From positions 65,282-117,620 of the forward strand of contig JBBHKE010003273.1 of the NCBI GenBank assembly GCA_037447655.1: 52,339 nt of DNA, written 5' to 3'. A program made the position numbers and the translations under genes. The notes under the pieces are model-generated. The model saw only the letters and a program-made list of their open reading frames with translations. It did no database searches and was not told the origin of the DNA. Numbering within the stretch: the stretch's first letter is position 1; every line of letters starts with the position of its first letter. Positions 48,001-52,339 of this stretch are shown one piece after another. This DNA comes from Zygnema cylindricum. Lineage: Eukaryota > Streptophyta > Zygnematophyceae > Zygnematales > Zygnemataceae.

Positions 48001-49542
48001 GCCATTGTGAGCCACGCGACGAAACATTATGTAGTGTAGTTAATTTTAATAAAGTGATACAGGTTAGTGTTTTCTAACTCGAGAAGCGATGGCAGGTGTA
48101 GCATGTGTATGTAGAAGCAAGCGAGAAAGTTTTAATTTTGAAAGAAATCCATTTTTTTTTTTTTGAAGATTCTGTCCTTAAGCAACTTTAGTTTGCTAAA
48201 TTTTCATGCTGGTCAGATTGAAATCAATTTTGCCAAGATATACAATATGAACTCCCACATGAGAGTCTATTGTACTTGGGTCCTCCTGTAAAAGAAAATC
48301 CTTTTAGAACAATTGGAGTATTCCAGTTCAAAATTAGGATGCAAACCAAGAGGAGTAAGGGTTTTTGACAGATGCTATTTGTGGCTGCTTTTTTTTATAC
48401 TTCCAAAAGGATAATTTAGAGTGGATGTACTTCGCCACGAGCCAATCTGGTTCCTGTACAAGATAACTACACCATTTACTGCTATTAGAGTATGTGAATT
48501 ATCAAAGTTAAAGCGGTATTAGTATTAACAACAGTAAATTACAGCAAAATTTGGTCCACTTCTTAAATCTTTACACTCATCATATACGTTACCTCTCACA
48601 GCAATGAAAGGCGTGGTAAATTAATGGATCCACAATACTTCCCGTATGGTCCACGCTAATGAGCTGATGTTTTGCCACGATCGTATACCACACAAATTTG
48701 TGTGTGCTTGCAACACGGTCTGATACGGCGGTGTGACGTGACGGCTGGTGTGGCAGGCTCTTCAGCATCAGCTGTCTGCATATACCGACATCCGATAGGA
48801 CGCCATTTCAAGGTGGGGAGGGTCAACTCTTCTAGAATCTCTCTTTCTCTCGCTCTCCCTCTCCCTCTCCTTTTCTGCCTCTCTTCCTCTTCCTTGCATT
48901 TACTTCTTTCTCTTCCTCTTCCCCACCTCCAGCTGTCTCTGTTCCCTCATTCCTTGCTCTTCCTTCCTCTCTCTCCCTCTCCCTCCCCCGCTACATCTCT
49001 CTCACTCTCTTCCTCGCTCCCTTCCCTGTTCCCCTCCTCTCCCTCTTTCCCCCCCTTTTCCCTCCCCCCCCCCCCCCCCCCCCCCCTGGCCCTTTTATCT
49101 CCTGACCTCCTGTATTCCACGGCAGATTTGGTCAATCTCATCGCAAGTCACCTTATTTCGGAGCATTCCCAGAATCCGAAAAGGGCGATGTTCGTCTTTA
49201 GTGAGTCGTTTGGCTCTGTTCTGGCATTGGCTGTCGCAGCGCAAAATCCCAAATTACCAATTCGTCTCGTCCTTGTGAATCCTGGTAAGTAATTTTTTTT
49301 CTTTTTGTTTTCCATTGCACTTCTCATAGTTCTTCTCACTGCGGTTCTCATAGTTTTTTTTTTGGCGTTTCCTTGTTCTATGGTAATGTTTTTTGTTTGT
49401 TTGTGTGTTTATTTTGTTTTGTTTGTGTCTCCTGTATTGTGATTTTTGATTCAAAAAGAAGAGAGCGTAGTCGAGAGTGTTGGTTATAAAATAAATAAAT
49501 ATATATATGTCTCTGTCTCTCTCTCTATATATATATATCTAT

Positions 49543-49597
<55 letters not shown>

Positions 49598-50733
49598 AGT
49601 ATATATATGGTTATATGTTTATATATATGTTTAACAGTGGGAGGGAGACTGTGGAATTGTGCTGCAAAACATTCACCATGTTCAACACGGTTTTCAATAC
49701 TAGTCTGGATATCTAATCAATACAACGAACTGTTACTTGTTTAGGAAAAACATGAAATAATCATTAAGTCTATAACACTCCACATCCAATTCTGTTTTGA
49801 GGTGTAATAGACCACATTGGTTCCTTTCACGTACTCCAAACCCAGTGAAATAGTTCGAGAATTTGTGAATTTAGACTAACCAATTATTGGTTATTGTTAA
49901 ATGGAAACTTGACTTTCTGGAGTTTGATTCTTGCTGTTAGGAATTGTATAAGGATGTGGGTTTACTTTCTTAGTTTTTTTCTTTTCCTTTTTTGTCTATT
50001 GTGGTTTGCTGGTTGCAGCCACAAGTTTTCAACAGTCTCCTTTGCAGCCTTATATTCCGCTACTGCGTTCCGTTCCGACTCCATTATATGCTACGGTTCC
50101 ATTCCTGCTCAGTTTTACCCTCGGTCAGTTATCTTCTCCTTGTACTCTCCGGAATTTGCGTTCCATTGCTGGGATTCACCTTTAGAGGTGTCAATTTAAC
50201 ATTTGGCGAGATGATTTTGTGCAAATATGTGTGAAGATGTACTTCTTTTTTGTTTTCGTCGTACCTCTCATAGTGTGAATTTTTCTGGGAAACCTGCAAA
50301 TCCATACCATTTTAGGTGTATTCCTGAAAAACGTTGTGGATATTTTGGGAAAAACCGGGTACTGGGTATTTTAAGTGAAGTTTTTTTTTTTTTTTTTTTT
50401 GTAAAAAGTGAACCACACTTGACTTTTAGAGACATTTTTTTTTATCTCTTTCTGCAATCTGGAAGCAAGACGGGAGCGAATTAGAAAAAATCTTAATGGA
50501 GAAAAAATCGATAAAAGTCAAACAGTGTCAAACTCGAACAGAGTCAAACAAAGACAAATACAGTTACAGAAAGTAGTAGAAAAGGAGAAAAGACAAAAGA
50601 CAAAAGGCAATTTTGTCGTTTTGCAGGTGATCCTGTACGGATGGCTGGGAGAGGAATTCCCTCCGATGCTCCTCTGTGGGAGAGAGCCTCTCTAATTAGA
50701 GACCATCTCTTAGAACTTCTGCCTCAGTTGCCG
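45083..50733 (+). CDS. Phytyl-ester-synthase-like plastid esterase/acyltransferase, first six exons (continues past window)
   Basis: Exons: 45,083-45,494; 45,909-45,960; 48,757-48,812; 49,126-49,284; 50,019-50,123; 50,627-50,733. Borders are GT-AG and phases match throughout, giving 297 residues so far. The first ~65 residues are Ser/Pro/Arg-rich with few acids, as in a chloroplast transit peptide. The order then follows the plant PES/DGAT-like family: GGPPRWFCPLD, LLYFLPGIEGTGIGLALHH, LFSISCLHIPTSDRTPF, the nucleophile elbow VFSESFGS (S201), RLVLVNPATSF, and VPFLLSFTLGDPVRMA. These proteins make phytyl or acyl esters in plastids; the exact substrate is not shown. The C-terminal acyltransferase half would lie beyond 52,339. 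The GxSxG motif has Ser at its first position (SESFG). Exon 3 has alternative upstream AGs; the chosen acceptor gives the best family match. Confidence 0.92.
45495..45908 (+). repeat. Intron 1 made almost wholly of G/A repeats, with a 29-G run
   Basis: The whole 414-nt intron from donor GTGGGAGAGG to acceptor GGAGGGCAG is purine-rich. It contains many GGGGGAGGG units and an uninterrupted run of 29 G at 45,645-45,673. The intron lacks a polypyrimidine tract before its AG. Opposite-strand Pro-rich open frames are by-products. Confidence 0.9.
45961..48756 (+). other. Esterase intron 2, with MITE-like insertions
   Basis: This 2.8-kb AT-rich intron contains copies of the small dispersed family near 46,990-47,143 and 47,940-48,100. 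It also holds several CCACACTAATT/AATTAGTGTGG words (for example 46,775 and 47,229). No exon-like segment with family similarity was seen, and the phases of exons 2 and 3 join directly. Confidence 0.6.
48837..49087 (+). repeat. Pyrimidine tract before esterase exon 4, with a 23-C run
   Basis: CT-rich sequence fills most of intron 3 and ends with 23 consecutive C at 49,064-49,086, about 40 bases before the acceptor (49,125). It mirrors the purine-rich intron 1 of the same gene. Confidence 0.85.
49545..49596 (+). repeat. (CT)26 microsatellite in esterase intron 4
   Basis: An uninterrupted CT run is flanked on both sides by short TA-rich runs (ATATATATAT, TATATATAT). Confidence 0.9.
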
Positions 50734-52255
50734 GTGAGAACTCCTCTAATCTTAAAAAAAAAACAGAGAAAAAGTAAAACCTTGAGATAAAAGTTTCTTA
50801 ACCGGAAGGAAAGGCAAAACGGGAGCGAGAAAAGGTTCTCCGAGTGTAAAACGGAAGTGAATTGGGTATAAACTGGTTATTAGAAATTAGGTGTTGAAAG
50901 GGGAGGCATTGGAGAGGTAGGAAGGTCTTTCTTCCTATGGGTGAGAAGGGGAAAAGTCTAATAGGGTGTTCATTGGCTGTTAATGTTGTTCTACAACCAC
51001 AGTTGCAGGAGGAGAACCAGCAGTAATAGTGGAAGTAGACATGAAAACAGCAGAAACTATCAAGCACCTACTCAACAGCCAACTTTCAGCTTACACAAAA
51101 TATGACTCAAAAGGCCAATATGCCTCAAATTTCCCACAGTGATACACAACAGAGTAAACTGACAATTCCCAAAATTGCAGCCCAAATGACCGAGTAAACC
51201 ACAAGAAATGACTCCTGGAAGTTTCCCAAAAACTGCCCTTAAAATGTCATAATCCCAAAACTGGATAATACAAATTTGACTTAGTCCTAAACTATATACT
51301 CACAGTGAGTATCTACTGGTCTACACTAATTCGGGTGACTGTACTAAAGTACTATCCTGACTTACAACAAAGTATCCAGCCTGGACTTGACTGTACCGTG
51401 AGTACCTCCAAAACCCTAATTACTACATGCCGCTAAATGAACAGTGTAACACTATTAATTTAATTCACTAAACGTTAACTTATTGTTTTCCAAATATTTA
51501 CAGATATTGTCCTTACAAATAATGTTGCCGATGCTTAGTCAGCATCAGCCTCAAAAGTCCAAATGAATGTTGATTTGATGGTACGAACGTCCTGAGTGCG
51601 TACGGCGCACTCAGTCATTGTGGTCCCTACTTGAATTTCTTCCGTCGAATCTGTCTCGTATCAACGATATTCTTTTGATTCCGTCCGGTACACTCCCAGA
51701 TGTCCGGCTCGGTCTCCGCCCGTCAACTTCACCGAAACCGCCCGTATGATTTTTGACACGCGTATGTGGATGTCGGCGCCACTCCGGAATACCTGCATTA
51801 ACTTCTCTTGCCGACACGTGTGCCTGAGTGCTTTGTCACTTGTGGTCCCACATGAATCAGGCTTGTGGTCCCAGGTGAATCGCGTCCGTTGGCACGAATT
51901 CAATCAATGATCATAGCGTCGAACCGTACCATTTATTTCCGGAATAACTGGTTCAGATTCCGTTCGTCCGATCCGGTGAATCCAATCGTCTCCTGCGTGA
52001 CGCGTGTAACTGACTGTCGGCGCCACTCCGTAAAACCTGCATACGTCTCTCTTGCCGACGCGTGTCCCTGTAAAAGTACAATACACTCTATTGTACTTTT
52101 GCTACTGTAATACTAATTAAGGTAAGTACTACAGCAGACTACTTAGAAAATATTCGAAGTTATTTAAGTCTCCTCTCACAGCCCTATCTACTGAAAGAAA
52201 GATTTCCAATTACAACAGTTAACGGGGTGCTTTATCTCTCTCTCCCTCTCTCTTT

Positions 52256-52339
<84 letters not shown>
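50734..52339 (+). other. Esterase intron 6 (incomplete), with a ~55-bp direct repeat
   Basis: After the donor CCG/GTGAG no further exon with family similarity was found, so the intron probably runs past the edge. Direct repeats starting TGTCGGCGCCACTCCG lie at about 51,771-51,826 and 52,015-52,070. They share ACCTGCAT, TCTCTTGCCGAC and CGTGT-CCTG blocks, within a GC-richer inserted segment (51,590-52,080). Confidence 0.6.
52254..52339 (+). repeat. (CT)n microsatellite at the right edge
   Basis: A CT run of more than 30 repeats with a few interruptions continues to the window end. Confidence 0.9.

Overview
This is nuclear DNA from a photosynthetic eukaryote, most likely a streptophyte (the green lineage that includes land plants). 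The genes are split by GT-AG introns. They encode a DUF3339 protein (a plant family), a plastid-type phytyl-ester-synthase-like esterase, a plant-type ORC5 and a histidine phosphatase. The left edge carries a stray end of plastid rpl2. The large introns, dense repeats and many dispersed small elements would suit a charophyte alga such as Chara, but that is inference only. No genus-level marker is present.

Layout. 1-12,600 is repeat-rich and holds no intact gene that I can support. It contains an rpl2 fragment, ~240-bp repeats with TTCG-loop hairpins, a decayed gene of a probable repeat family (minus strand, 5,406-2,465), a 407-bp tandem repeat with perfect palindromes, a large inverted array of a ~210-bp satellite around a foldback core, and 50-, 63- and ~185-bp arrays. 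12,600-15,800 is AT-rich and gene-poor. 15,813-20,091 (minus) is a four-exon histidine phosphatase gene. 21,258-24,335 holds two related hAT-like elements and a 15-bp minisatellite. 26,393-26,959 (minus) is a two-exon gene for a small hydrophilic protein. 28,493-29,089 (plus) is the two-exon DUF3339 gene. 30,685-39,264 (minus) is a complete nine-exon ORC5 gene (503 codons before the stop). 42,895-43,908 is an element with long terminal inverted repeats. From 45,083 (plus) runs a phytyl-ester-synthase-like gene; its first six exons are visible and it continues past the right edge.

The exon models rest on reading frame, matching intron phase at every junction, GT-AG borders and family motifs. 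No transcript data were available. The genes have unrelated roles (replication licensing, plastid lipid metabolism, phosphatase, small membrane protein), so no shared pathway is implied.

The most unusual feature is in the introns of ORC5 and the esterase gene. Long purine and pyrimidine tracts follow intron polarity: GGGAGA-type purine runs follow 5' splice sites, and CT runs usually precede 3' splice sites. In ORC5, exon ends together with their 5' splice sites are duplicated in tandem inside the following intron. ORC5 exon 6 is frame-neutral and lies between a CT tract and a GA tract that could pair in the pre-mRNA.
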